From: Geosiphon pyriformis
Lineage: Eukaryota > Glomeromycota > Glomeromycetes > Archaeosporales > Geosiphonaceae
DNA: 64,000 nt
Reading direction: 5' to 3'
NCBI GenBank assembly: GCA_016748015.1
Contig: JAAOMT010000684.1
Coordinates: forward strand, 62,001-126,000
Both the position numbers and the translations under genes were made by a program. This document shows positions 36,674 to 48,669 of the stretch, piece by piece. Within the stretch, counting starts at the first letter, position 1. Every line of letters begins with the position of its first letter. The notes under the pieces are model-generated. The model saw nothing but the letters and a program-made list of their open reading frames with translations. It did no database searches and was not told the origin of the DNA.

Positions 36674-38162
36674 ATGTCTTCCGATTTTTTGCTACTTCTA
36701 TCAAAGGATCTTGGAAGACTTTTACAAGAAGAAGCTAATTACAATGTTCTACTACACATTGGCGAAGGGACAAATATGAAAACATTTCGAGCTCATTCAA
36801 TACTTTTACGAGCACGTTCTTTGTATTTTCGCATAGCACTATCGAGTGATTGGGTTAGAATGGAAAATAATATAATAATATTTCATAAACCAAATATTAA
36901 AGCGGACACATTTCAAGTTATTCTAGAGTAATGTTTTATGAACACTTTCCTTTGTTGTTTGAAGTTACCCTTTGGGAAAAACATCCAAATTCACAATTAA
37001 ACTTAAATTTATTAGTTACATTTATACGGGGAAAATAACTATTGAAAAGATTCATCCCGAGATAATCTTAGAGATTCTGGTAGCAGCAGATGAACTTCGC
37101 TTAGAAGAAATATTCACTTTTATCCAAGATTATCTGGTCTATCGAAAAACTCAGTGGTTACGGCAAAATTTTGAGCAAGTTTACCAAATAGCCAACACAA
37201 ATCCTTCATTTAATAGGCTTCAAGAATTTTGTATGGTTTACATACGTGAACATCCGGAAGAGCTTTTGAAATTGAAAGCATTCTTATCTTTTGATGAATA
37301 CCTCGTTGCTGATATTTTAAAAAATGATATAATCAATATTCCAGAAATTGAGATTTGGGGCATTCTTTTAGATTGGGGAGTTTCAAATACTCCTTCGATT
37401 AAAAGTTCGGATAGCTCAGATTGGTCAGATGAGGATTTTTTTGAATTACAAAAAACATTGCAAAATTGTCTGCCATTGATTCGATATCGGCATGTCACAT
37501 CGAATGATTTTATCACGAAAATAAAACCATTAGAAAAACTTTTCCCTTTTGGACTTTTTCGACGAATAACTGGTTTTCAAAATAAACTTATGGTTGAGAC
37601 ATATTTTGGATTACCTCCAACAAGAGATGGTTTTACCTCACGACTAATTACCTTGGAACAGATGCTGCGAATTAGTGGTTGGATTCATCCATTCTCGCAA
37701 GGGAACAAGATACAGCTTCTTTTACGTGCAAGCCGTGATGGCTTCTCAGCCTCAGATTTCCATAGATTATGCGATGAAAAAGGTCCTACAATCACAGTGG
37801 TAAAATTGCGAAAAAATGGTAGACTCATTGGAGGTTATAATCCTTTAAGTTGGGATTCTTGGTCGGGTACGCATCATGCAAGCAAGAGTTTTATCTTTTA
37901 CCTTGATAAAAGCGATGTAGCTCGAAGTCCTTTATTTGGAGATCAACCCGATTATCCAGGATCTATTCAGTGTGGCTGGCATCATGGACCAGCATTTGGG
38001 AGTGGCCCTGATTTAATATTAACAGGAGGCAATGCTACAATTTTTTCCCACAAAACACATGCTCTTTATTACAAAGAAGGACCAATTTTAAATCGAGCAA
38101 AGCATAAATCAGGTGAATATGGAATTGAAGATTATGAGGTTTTTAGTGTTGGATTCAGATAA
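36674..38162 (+). CDS. BTB-BACK-TLDc protein
   Basis: Two exons, 36674-36927 and 37016-38162, give 466 aa; the phase-2 join gives VIL-DYIYTGK. BTB/POZ at ~22-118: YNVLLHIGEG, FRAHSILLRARSLYFRIAL, DYIYTGKI, LVAADELRLEEI. A BACK-like helical region follows at ~125-230 (FEQVYQIANTNPSFNRLQEF; EEIWGILLDWG-type strand near 200). The C-terminal TLDc domain at ~292-466 has LLLRASRDGFSASDFHRLCD, GGYNPLSWDSW, SKSFIFYLD, YPGSIQCGWHHGPAFG and a final EVFSVGF. This architecture is massively expanded in AM fungi. BTB-BACK recruits Cullin-3 ubiquitin ligase; TLDc domains are linked to oxidative-stress resistance and V-ATPase regulation. No substrate can be named. Confidence 0.92.
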
Positions 38163-39219
38163 TTAGCTTATTTTGAAGGTAACATCTGAAGTCAAATTAA
38201 ATCTTGAAATAATTTCGATTAAACGGGTCCAAATTTCCAGAGTTAAACATGCACTCGTTAGCTAACTTAAAAACTGTGATGGCGCAGTGTTGGTTTTCGC
38301 GAATCTATCTGGTCAACCTGACCATTGACCACTGACCTCTGACCTCGGAGAAGGAAAGAAAACCGTCCAAACAATTTATGTTTTGCTGGGCCCGCCAGAT
38401 ACTGGTGATTACATAATAGCTATTGACGATTAGCTATCCTCAAAAAGTACTTTTGAATTATTAATACCCGGGCCGCGACACCCTTAAAGGGTTCATTGCT
38501 GATTAGGGTCCTGATTTTAAATTTACATCTGAATATTATATCTATTTTAGAAAACCTTGATGATTTTCCAAATAATTCTAATTGAAGCTTGCAAAGGGCT
38601 AATTGTATATTCAAAGAATTTTACATTCGAAAAAAAATAATTCCTTGTTATAAAATTCATCTCATCCTTTATCAACATCAATATATTTTTTTTCTAGACC
38701 TTTCTATAAAAGTATCAACATGTAACTCGCTGAAATTTGATTCGTTTGATTCGCATACCAAACAATATCAATATTTTATTAGTTTCGTGAGCCGTAAAAA
38801 TATAACTGGAATACAAGATACCACTCTAACCGTTAATGGATCTTCACTGCAACAGCCCTCAAAAATACGACTTATGAGATTTTGAATTTGATATTTTCAA
38901 GTTACTCAACTAACTTCTTTTGGCAACTAACTAATTTATTCAGTTAGTCTATCTGACCAAGCATGGCTTCACTCACAGATAATTTAACTCGTTTATTTAA
39001 TTTTCAAAAGTGTTCAAAGAGATGAATATGAAAAGATGTAATTGGAAATAATATTCAATGTTCTTTTTTTCGTTTTTTGAAAGGGATCTAAATATTGATA
39101 AACAGGATGATTCCGATCACAAATGACATGGGAATTTGAAAAGCGGACCAAAAAAAGAGGGATTTCATGATGGTTGCAACAATCTAAAAAAAATTCGTGG
39201 TTTATCAAAGGTGTTCCTC
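38163..39219. other. Intergenic between convergent genes
   Basis: Spacer between the TLDc gene and the helical cytolysin-like gene. Contains a 7-bp-period repeat at 38319-38346. The frame at 38589-38885 shows no domain. Confidence 0.45.
38319..38346. repeat. Four TGACCNN heptamers in tandem
   Basis: TGACC recurs four times at exact 7-bp spacing (38319, 38326, 38333, 38340), about 160 bp after the TLDc stop. An inverted GGTCAACC precedes it at 38311. Confidence 0.85.
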
Positions 39220-40296
39220 TTATTGAGTATTTTCAATTCTACTTTGCGTGATAACGGTCCGTAGAATTGTGCCGTATTGCTTGCATTCGTCCTCGACTGT
39301 GCGCCATTTATTCTTGACAGTTTTAGCGACAAATTTTGACATTGGAAAATCATCATCACCATCACCATCACAACATTTATCTAATTTTTCAATTAAAGAT
39401 TCGAGTTTAGTTACTTCTGATCCCCAAAATACTTCAAATTCTCCAAGATCACAAATTATGTGGCGGAGGTTTTCAGTCAGGGAATCAATAGTAATGATGC
39501 TCTGATTAACAAGTTCTTTCTGTTTTTGGATATCTTCGATCAATTGTGAGATATCGGTAGTAGCTTTCGCGGCGTTTTCTTCATTTTTTTTAGCGAATAA
39601 AGTTTGCAGGAACGCTGCTACTGAACTCCCAACAGTAATAGTACCACTGGTAGCGAGTAAACCTTCAGCGATTGCAATCGATAAAGCAACCCCAGGTAAA
39701 GCTATGACAACAACGGCCCCACCAATAATGGCAACAGTAGCACCTAGCTTCACATTTTGCCAATGACGCTCAGCATTTTCAATATTTTCATCAAGATCTT
39801 CTCTCTTGGTGCGCAACGTGTTCTCGTTGAGTTTAATCAAGTCTTCAGTGTCATGAATAATCGGTTTATATTCACGAAGATCATCTTGAGTTTTGTTTAG
39901 ATTTTCGGTTAACTTACGGTACTGGTCTAGGAGCTCTTTTGACTTTTTATGATTATTCTTGGCTTGATTCAATAACTCACGAGCCCCCACCCAAACGTCG
40001 TGAACATCGTTTTGGTTATCAAGACAAAAATCCACATATTCAATTAAGTCACTAGCGTACAAAGCCATCAGAGTACTTTGGACAATCGATTCCTCAGTGA
40101 TTTGACGAAAATGTCCACCATAAACTTTAATTTCACGGATTTGAGTCGAGATAAACTCGTTTTTGGTACCATGATTTTGACAATTTTGAAACTTTTTCAA
40201 AATGCTCTGTGTCGAGGATACAAGAGCCTGAAAGTTCATGACATTAGGGGGTAAGAGTTCATTCGCACTAACACTTGTCTCGGACATCTCCTTCAT
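39220..40296 (-). CDS. Helical protein with central hydrophobic hairpin, alpha-pore-forming-toxin-like
   Basis: Single-exon 358-aa protein without a signal peptide. Residues ~20-180 are predicted long amphipathic helices and coiled coil (e.g. KSKELLDQYRKLTENLNKTQ). Residues ~184-235 form a strongly hydrophobic, Gly/Ala-rich hairpin (GATVAIIGGAVVVIALPG, LLATSGTITVGSSVAAF). A second coiled coil follows (DISQLIEDIQKQKELV, TKLESLIEKLD) with an acidic DGDGDDD segment. Coiled coil, hydrophobic hairpin, coiled coil is the layout of ClyA/HBL/Mak-type alpha-pore-forming cytolysins; it also resembles apolipoprotein-L-like proteins. Similarity is architectural only. Upstream, a GTAAGT donor at ~40378 and an AATAG acceptor before the ATG suggest a 5'UTR intron of about 70 bp. 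Role unknown: self/non-self defence, membrane remodelling or a secretion-independent toxin are all possible. Confidence 0.75.
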   Translation of the reverse strand: MKEMSETSVSANELLPPNVMNFQALVSSTQSILKKFQNCQNHGTKNEFISTQIREIKVYGGHFRQITEESIVQSTLMALYASDLIEYVDFCLDNQNDVHDVWVGARELLNQAKNNHKKSKELLDQYRKLTENLNKTQDDLREYKPIIHDTEDLIKLNENTLRTKREDLDENIENAERHWQNVKLGATVAIIGGAVVVIALPGVALSIAIAEGLLATSGTITVGSSVAAFLQTLFAKKNEENAAKATTDISQLIEDIQKQKELVNQSIITIDSLTENLRHIICDLGEFEVFWGSEVTKLESLIEKLDKCCDGDGDDDFPMSKFVAKTVKNKWRTVEDECKQYGTILRTVITQSRIENTQ

Positions 40297-41235
40297 ATTC
40301 TATTATTGAAATTTTTATAAATACTCCTACTAAATTATATACAACCAATTTTCCAAATATTTTCATAAAGTACTTACGTTTTGCCTTTAAAAAAAAAGGA
40401 ATTTAGAGTGGTTAAGCTTTTAGAATTAACAATAAAGCCTTTTCGAAATGGCAGTCAAAGGTTATTATCGCGCAGTAAATGAAAAGCAGTACTGGTTAAA
40501 GAGGTTAACAAAGATAAGCTTACTGATGTCTATATATGAGGATCGAACAAATGATTTTCCGCATGTTATGCGGTGCATTATGTATGGTCAGTAATTTAAT
40601 AATATTCAGCTTAACTAATTTAAATTATTGATTTTTAATGCTATAAAATTGAATATTAATTTTAACAATATAATTAATTATATTATTCATAACTTGAAAA
40701 TTTGTACCAGAAATGTGTAACAAAATAGAAAAGAATTTATTCTAAGTAAAATTTTAACTTGTATAATTTATTTTTATTGAAAGTATTTTTGATTTTAATA
40801 TTATAAATAATTACTAATTCTTTAATTAAAATCGAAATAATAAATAAGAGTATTATAATTTTTAAAAATATTTTTGAGTTTTAAATTTCTTTTAATTATA
40901 AAATTAACAAAATTTTATTTTAACATACAATATTAAGATTAAAAAATATTTAAATTTATTGTAATATATTATAATATATCAATAAGCATCTACAAAAGTA
41001 AAAATAAATTTAATATATAAAATTTATTTAAAATATAGTTAAAAAATTAATTTATAATAATAATGATAAAAAAACTTATATTTATTTATACCTAATTTTT
41101 TTTTATTCTGCTTTAACAAAGTGTGGTCCAACCACTACCTCTAACCATACAATGAAAAAAATCATTATACAAAAGGTGTGGCTCACGCAATTTATACTTA
41201 ATTATTAAATTTTAGTTAAAAAATTTAATTATTTA

Positions 41236-41266
<31 letters not shown>

Positions 41267-42690
41267 TTCTTTTTTTATTTTAATTTTATATATACATTAT
41301 TAAATAATATATATTTTGTATACTAGATTAATATTATAGGTGGATATATTCTCACGTGTCATAGTTGGAAAATTTTGATTGGGTGACTGGTCACGTTTAA
41401 AAAACCTTTTGTTGTATCGAGTATAGTCACGAAATTTATTAATAAGATATTAACATCAAAATAAACATTTTTAATTTTTAAGTCAATGTAAATATTATGA
41501 ACTTATTATTATACTTATAAAATATGTTAAATAATTAAACTAAAGCTATTATTTTTTTAATAAGCTAAATAAATTAAACTTCAAAATTAAATAAAACAAC
41601 TGTATTTTTATAATGAAAATTTTAATTAAAAATATTGAAAAATAAAATATATTTCGTAAAATATAATGTTTTAGCAAATGAAATTAATAGTAAATAAATA
41701 ATGTAAAAAAAATTTTCTCTTGCTCACGAAGATCTTTCACATAAGAGCCTGATACGAAAGTGGAGACGCCAAAAAAGATTAACATTTAGACCGAGTTAAA
41801 TAGTGCAAGAAATGTTTGGTAAGAGTTTCATAAAATTCTTTTTATTACCATTGAATTTCATCATACAAAATTTTGCGCGAAAACTGATTTTTTCATATTG
41901 GTAGGGAATTTAAAGACATACAAACATCTCCGAATTTTTTGGCATAGTTCAAAATTATAAATTTGTAAATTACCTTTTCATAATTTCTATATTTTCTTAT
42001 CATATTCCAACCACAAGTTGTTTTTTAAATTCTAAATTTGGATCAATAAGCTAATCTTATCAGTTATTATCTAATATTGCTGGAATTGAATTCAAAGATC
42101 TCTACTTAAATCCACAACCTTTGTTGGCTCAAATAATAAATAATTGCTTGACCTTTTTCCGAAGTTTGAAATTCTGAAGATAAACATTTAAGAAATTATC
42201 CGAAAGTATTCAATCAGAAAATCTGAGAAAACAGAAGTGGAAAGACTTTATTTTTTGTTTAGAAAGCTTAGAGGATGAAAATTATCTTATAGATTTCTTG
42301 TATGAAACACGAAGCAAGAGAGTTTGATTGTGTTTGTTTTAATAGATTAACATATTGTTAGCATTATGCCAACACCTTTAGAATGAAAATCAAATTCAAA
42401 GTTGAATCTCAAGAAATATTTGGGTTTTTTGTAAATGACAAAACAAATTACATGTATTCTGCTCCCTAACAGTAAAGTGTTCTGATAAAACAAACCTATT
42501 TTTAGTTGGAAAAAAAATCACAGGTATCAGACATTTAAAGAAAGTGATACAGAGATTCTTTTCTTCAATATTAAGAGGAGAAAATTTAAATTGGCCAAGT
42601 GAAATTATTTTTTATATCTAATTTTTCGGACAGAAACATATAGCAAGATCCTCTTGCTTCCACAGTTACCACTATTAAAACTATCTAATT
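40297..42690. other. Intergenic with A/T-rich island
   Basis: About 40560-41700 is near-pure A/T, like the TIR-element interior, with a (TTA)n array at 41238-41266 and the motif GGGTGACTGGTCACGT at 41381-41396. No coding frame. The last ~900 bp are the promoter region of the chitin-binding peptidase gene. Confidence 0.5.
41238..41266. repeat. (TTA)n microsatellite
   Basis: About nine TTA units directly visible inside the A/T-rich island. Confidence 0.9.
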
Positions 42691-45600
42691 ATGCAAAATC
42701 TTTTCTTATTAATTTTTATAATTATTTCTTGTTATGTCGGCCTGTTGAAGGCAAACGATAAAGGTCCTATGTGTGGAGCGCAGAGTTTAAGAAAAGGTAA
42801 GAGAAATTTGCCAATAATTTTTTAAGTTATTACATTCACTCTAAATTGATCCTGAAACATTTATTCTCTAGCATCATGTGGCAATGGTGAATGCTGCTCG
42901 CAATATGGGTAAATATAAAAGTAAAAATTTTAGTTAGAATAAATTTCGAAATCTATATAAATGTTTTCTCAAGCAAAACACTGAAAGGGGGATCTATATA
43001 ATAAGGATAATATCCCGATCATAAGAGGTCTTCTCATGTTCGCTACTCTGCATAGACGCGTGATTAATTTATTATTTGAATCTGAAGGCATAACCGATGA
43101 TGAATTTTTGTTTCTGGCGTTTCTTTTTCTAGATATTGCGGTACAGCTTTATCATGGTGTGGTGCTGGTTGCCAAAAAAACTTTGGCGTATGCAATGTCT
43201 CAAAAAGTCGCGTAAAAAAAAATGCAAAGGAAAAAAGAATAGTTTGGACGTATCCGAAGGTCAGGCGTAATTCCTCCGTTATCGAAGAATTGCATGGGAT
43301 TCGTGTGGCTGACCCATATCGGTGGTTAGAAGATCCAGATTCCGCCGAAACAAAGGTAATTATTTTTTGACTGAACGAAAGGTTTTTGTTGAAATATTTA
43401 GATCTTAACTATCATGAATTTTTGGTACTTGCATTAGGCCTTTGTGGAAGATCAAAATGCTATCACTAACAAGTATCTGGAATCGTACCCTGATCGTGAA
43501 AAGTTCCGACAGAGGTTTACATCTGTTCTTGATAAATAACGATTTGTTGCATTTCAAATTTAATAGCATTGAAAGAATTTTCCAATTCTGAAAATTTTTT
43601 AGCTTAACGACTATTTATAATTACGAAATTTATGGATGCCCATTTAAAGAGGGTGATTTCTACTATTATTTTTACAATACTGGATTACAAGCGCAAAGGT
43701 CAGTTTTCAAAACGATTTTTTAATCAATGAAGAAGGTTTCATTTATCTTGATCGATATTTTTGGCTTTTTCTCCACAGTGTCCTCTATCAACAATCCTCA
43801 CTTACAGCTGAGCCGAAAATATTCTTTGATGTATGATCGCTTTTATATCAATCGAAGTAATTTTTCGTTTGAATAAAGATCAATAACATTTTTCAATTGT
43901 TAATAATATTCTCAGCCAAATACACTCGAGACAGACGGTACAGCATCCTTATCTTCATTCAGTTTTTCCAAATCTGGTAAACTCTTTGCTTATGGTATCT
44001 CTAAATCTGGTAAGTAAAAAAAGATGATTATAGTGCCTGTTTACCAGAATGTGGTTTCGATAATTGATTTTTCGTTTTTATCAAAGGAAGTGATTGGATT
44101 ACAGTTTATATTAAGCCCACTACTGGTATTGAATCAAACCAGCACCTTGATGATTTACTTGAATGGGTCAAATTTTCTGGTTTTAGCTTTACACATGATG
44201 ATGCTGGGTTTTTTTACAATGTATGTGGGATACTTGACATTTCAAATTTCTTTTTGAAGATTCTGCAAATTATATGAGGCTAATTTTAAAACCGCACCAA
44301 CTATATATCTCCTCCAACTTAATCATAAAGCAATATCCAAAGCCAGAGAAAACAGAGGACAAAGGCACTGAAACAGATTCTAATTTAAATGCCAAGGTAA
44401 CGCTAAGAAATAACCTGAATTTAAGCAGTCGCACAAGACGCTTTATAATGTAAACTCATTTTGGGCCAATTTTTATTAGATCTATTATCATAAAGTCGGA
44501 ACTCAACAGGTCGAGGATATTCTTGTATACCAGGATCCCACAAACCCTGAATACTTTTTGAATGGTGAAGTTTCAGAGGATGGACAATATCTTCTGTTGA
44601 ATATTCTTAAAGATACTAGCCCAGTAAACAAATTTTGGATAGCGGACTTGCAAAAGACTGGAGGAAAAGTTACAAGTGAGCAATTTAAAAAGATTGAAAT
44701 TTTTGTACAATATGAAATCTCAAAATAATAATTCATTATTTTCTCAGCTGATTTGGGTTTCGTCAAAATTGTCGACAATTTCGATGCAGAGTATAGTTAG
44801 TCAGTAAATTCTCCACTTTTTTTCTTTGATTTTGCTATCCAAACTTCTTACAACTTATAAGAAATTGTAATTGCAGCATCATCAATCAAGGGTCGAAATT
44901 CTATTTCAAGACTAACTTGAATGCCCCGCGATATAAAATAATCACTTACGACATAGAACAACCCGATCAGGTTGCTTGTTTTTAACATTATATTCGCAAA
45001 TTTCGAAGCCTTTTTTTAATACAAAGTTTTTATATTCAGGGCTTTGCCGAACTCATCCCACAACATCCTGTTGACATTCTCTCATTTGTCAAACTCGTTC
45101 ATCAAACCAATCTTATCACAATTTATATGCACGATGCAAAAGAGCAACTTTCTATACACGATTTATCAACCGGTAAATTACTCCGAGAGCTTGATCTTCC
45201 AATAGGGTCGATTGAGTCGTTAGCCGGTCGAGACACGGAATTCTTTTTCAAATTCACCGGATTCCTCAATCCTGGCGTAATTTATCGATACAATCTTTTA
45301 GATTATTCAATGTCTGTTTTCCGAACCACCCAAATTCAGGGCCTAGACGCCGAAAATTTGGAGACCAAACAGGTCTTTGTGAAAAGCAAAGATGGCACAA
45401 AAATACCAGCTTTTATCATTTCTCGAAAAGTTAGGAAAATTTTATTAAGTCGGTTTCTTTTAAAATTATGGTATTCTTTGACGCTAATTTATCCCTCTTT
45501 TAATAGAATATCACGCTTGATGGCAAGAATCCGACTCACCTGTACGGATACGGAGGCTTCGGTATCAGCCAAACTCCAATATTCAGTCCCACATGGATCA

Positions 45601-46649
45601 ATTTTGTACAGCACTATGATGGTGTTGTGGTAGTTGCTAACATACGAGGTGGTGGCGAATATGGTGAGGACTGGCATGCTGCTGGGACGCTTCATAAGAA
45701 ACAAAACGTATTCGATGATTTTCAGGTAATTTTTTCAAATTAGATCTCGGCAAGCAGGAACTTTAACTTTTGCTTTATTTCGTGTATCTCAGGCTGTCGC
45801 TAAATGGCTAATCGCTAATAAATACACAAAATCTGAAAAATTATCCATCAATGGCGGATCTAACGGTGGCTTGCTTGTTGGTGCTTGTATTAATCAGGTA
45901 CCTTAAAAAAAAATTTTTTTTTTCACATCTAATTGAATTAACTGAATTTATTAAAGGCTCCTGAACTATTTGGGGCAGCGGTTGCCGATGTTGGTGTGAT
46001 GGATATGCTAAGATTTCATAAATTTACGATCGGTCACGCTTGGCGAAGTGACTATGGTGATCCTGACAAAAAGGAGGATTTCGAATACATTTACAAGTAA
46101 ATTTGAACTTTCTATGTTTTTGGTTCTGTCATTTTCTCCTTTTCAATTTTGCATATTTTTTATCTTTGCAGATACTCTCCTTTGCACAATGTTCAATCAG
46201 AAAAGCCATACCCAGCGGTCATGTTGGTTACATCTGATCACGACGACAGAGTGTAAGATATTTGGTTAACATTAAAGAATTATTTGCTTAAATCACTTAA
46301 CATTCTTTTTATTCTAGCGTACCACTCCATTCTTATAAATATATTGCCCAATTGCAATATGTTGCCAAGGATAACCCTAAACCACTGCTGTTAAGGGTTG
46401 AAACCAAGGTACTTGGAAAAATGACATAGTTATTTGGTCTCTTAATATTGTGATTAATGACCCAACAAATTTACCTTAGGCTGGACATGGGGCAGGCAAG
46501 CCGACTAAAAAACAGGTAAGTGAGCTTTTATCATTTTAATCCTTTTGGAGATGAGATTTAAGATTATTTTTTAACATGATTAGATTGAGGAGCAGACTGA
46601 TCAATTCACTTTCATTTCACTCGCAACTGGTGCTCAATGGCACGATTAA
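42691..46649 (+). CDS. Secreted hevein-type chitin-binding domain fused to prolyl oligopeptidase
   Basis: Twenty exons: 42691-42796, 42872-42908, 43133-43355, 43438-43514, 43603-43698, 43779-43830, 43916-44009, 44087-44220, 44331-44396, 44480-44675, 44748-44799, 44877-44970, 45040-45429, 45507-45725, 45793-45897, 45957-46096, 46172-46252, 46318-46408, 46480-46515 and 46584-46649. They give 784 aa, all in phase. Residues 1-~21 are a signal peptide ([15 protein letters not shown]). Residues 28-68 are a type-1 chitin-binding (hevein) domain with all eight cysteines, CCSQYGYCG and WCGAGCQ; sugar-binding positions Ser45, Tyr47, Tyr49 and Trp56 are filled. From ~88 there is a full S9A prolyl oligopeptidase ([13 protein letters not shown]; propeller; [24 protein letters not shown]). 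The catalytic triad is Ser635 (GGSNGG), Asp718 (DHDDRV) and His754 (AGHGAG). It should cleave short proline-containing peptides at chitin-bearing walls. Normal POPs are cytosolic. Confidence 0.93.
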
Positions 46650-48669
46650 TTCAAGGTGCTTTTTTGAGATCACGTAGAATTTAAAAGAATATTTCTTAAT
46701 ATATACTTTTTTATGTTGCTTTTGATGATACTTTAAAAGAGTTTTAATCAGATTTAAATTTGGACTGTTGGATCAGTTAATAACTTTTAACATATTCTCT
46801 TGAAGAAAAGCTTTGACAAGATGAACTATATGTTTTAGATTATTGTTGATTAAAATTATCATTTATTTCTTCAATTGTCATTGAAGTGTTTATGGGCTTA
46901 TTTATGTACTTTTTTTTTACTAATATTAACATGGCTGTTGATAATAATTTTTTAATAATTTAAATAAGAAGAATTCACTTTAAAATAGAAAAATCTTAAA
47001 CGATTTTTTATGAGTGACTATTTTTCAAAATTTTTGTGTTTTTCATTTTACAAATATAACAAAACTTGGCATTGATTTTTTTCAAGACTGACATTTTGTG
47101 ATAAGTTCATTTGGAAAAAAAGAACCAACAAATGTGACTTTTATTAAATTTAGGCAAAATTTAAAATATAATTTGCAAAATGAATATGCAAACCACACTT
47201 AGATTTTTTAAAAAAATGATATAATACAGCTGATTTAAGTCTTGATTTTATACAGAAATAATTAAAAGTTGTAAATTCAAACAATATTAAACATCAATTT
47301 AGTTTGCAAACTTTATAATTTTTCTTTGATGGATGCTATTCGATTTGAATTAATTTCGTATTGATTAATCTAATGGTTACTTTTTTTCATTATCAATACA
47401 ACTTTCGCAGTTTTTCCTCTAATTAAATAGGCCAAGATTTCTCAATATTGACATATACATACTTTATTATAAATGGTCTTAACCAACTTTTTTTAGGTTC
47501 CCAGCTGCTCAATAAAAATTTATACGTTGACGTTATTATTATTCGACGTGGTTTCAATCGGAATCTATACATGAAATTTTTCTTTTCAAAAATTTTTTTG
47601 AAACGAATTTAATATTTTTTGTCATGATCTAAATCATACTCAATTTATTAAATTAAAAATACTAAATTATCAAAATAAGCAATAAATTTATTAAAAAGAT
47701 ATTTATACAATTAAATTTATTAATAAAATTAATCTGTTTATTATAAAATTTTTACTATTGAGTTTAAGATATATTTGATGATTTTGCATTTGTTAAAAAA
47801 TATAATCAAGTTAGACATAATGTTTATAAGTAAATAATTAAACCTTTTCTAATTAAAATGTTTTAAGATCCAAGGATTTAAATTATTTTAAACCCTGTTT
47901 TTTTTATAGCTCTTAAACTCTTTCATAACTTTAACTTCTTTACGTTCAAATCAATTGTTTTCATGTAAAAGAATCAAATATGATTTAATTAAAGTCAAAA
48001 CCTAATTCTTTTTAATATCAACATTAATCAAAAACTTTCATTCTAGGCTATTAGGAGCCTTTTAATGGTCCAGATTGTTATTAGCTAGCTATAAGCTAAA
48101 ATTTTTTGTTGAGAGCCCAAAGGTAGTGTTTATTAAAAGCGGGTTTAGACAATTGTTTTAACGTATATATTTCACAAAATTATTGACGTTAAGTTTTAAT
48201 AGGCAAAGGATCCATTTCAGCATGAAAATCTGTAATTGCTTTTTGAGATTCTATATATTTTGGACAATAATGGTATACTTTCATAGGAATCTAATTACTC
48301 TGGGTGATTCTTGATAAGAGCATGTTTCTCTAAATTTAGTTCCTGTGACCAAGTATGGCATAAAATTAAGGTTTTAAATGAAAGAGATTGTCAAGATTTC
48401 TTGTTTTTTACTTATCTGAAGGTTACATAACATTATCCTTCCCCAATTTTACAAATTATAAACACTGTGTAGCATTTTAATTCAAATTTATAACAAATAC
48501 TCTAATGTTTCTTCAACATCGCATTTTTCTATAGCTTATTTGTTTGTTTTTAACTTACAATTGCATAATTATGATAGCTTGGCTTAATTCTGGAACCTAA
48601 CTATTTTTAAAGTAGTTAATATGATAGCACATCATGAACAGTTTCAAAATCCGAAAATTCAATAAATGT
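46650..48669. other. Intergenic, nothing recognised
   Basis: About 2 kb AT-rich spacer between convergent genes. No long frame, repeat or RNA gene seen. Confidence 0.5.

Noticed and set aside
40571-41147. Possible ~580-bp MITE bounded by GTATGGTCAG and its inverted near-copy
   Set aside because: Only about ten bases match and no target duplication was found, so it is below what chance gives in a search of this size.
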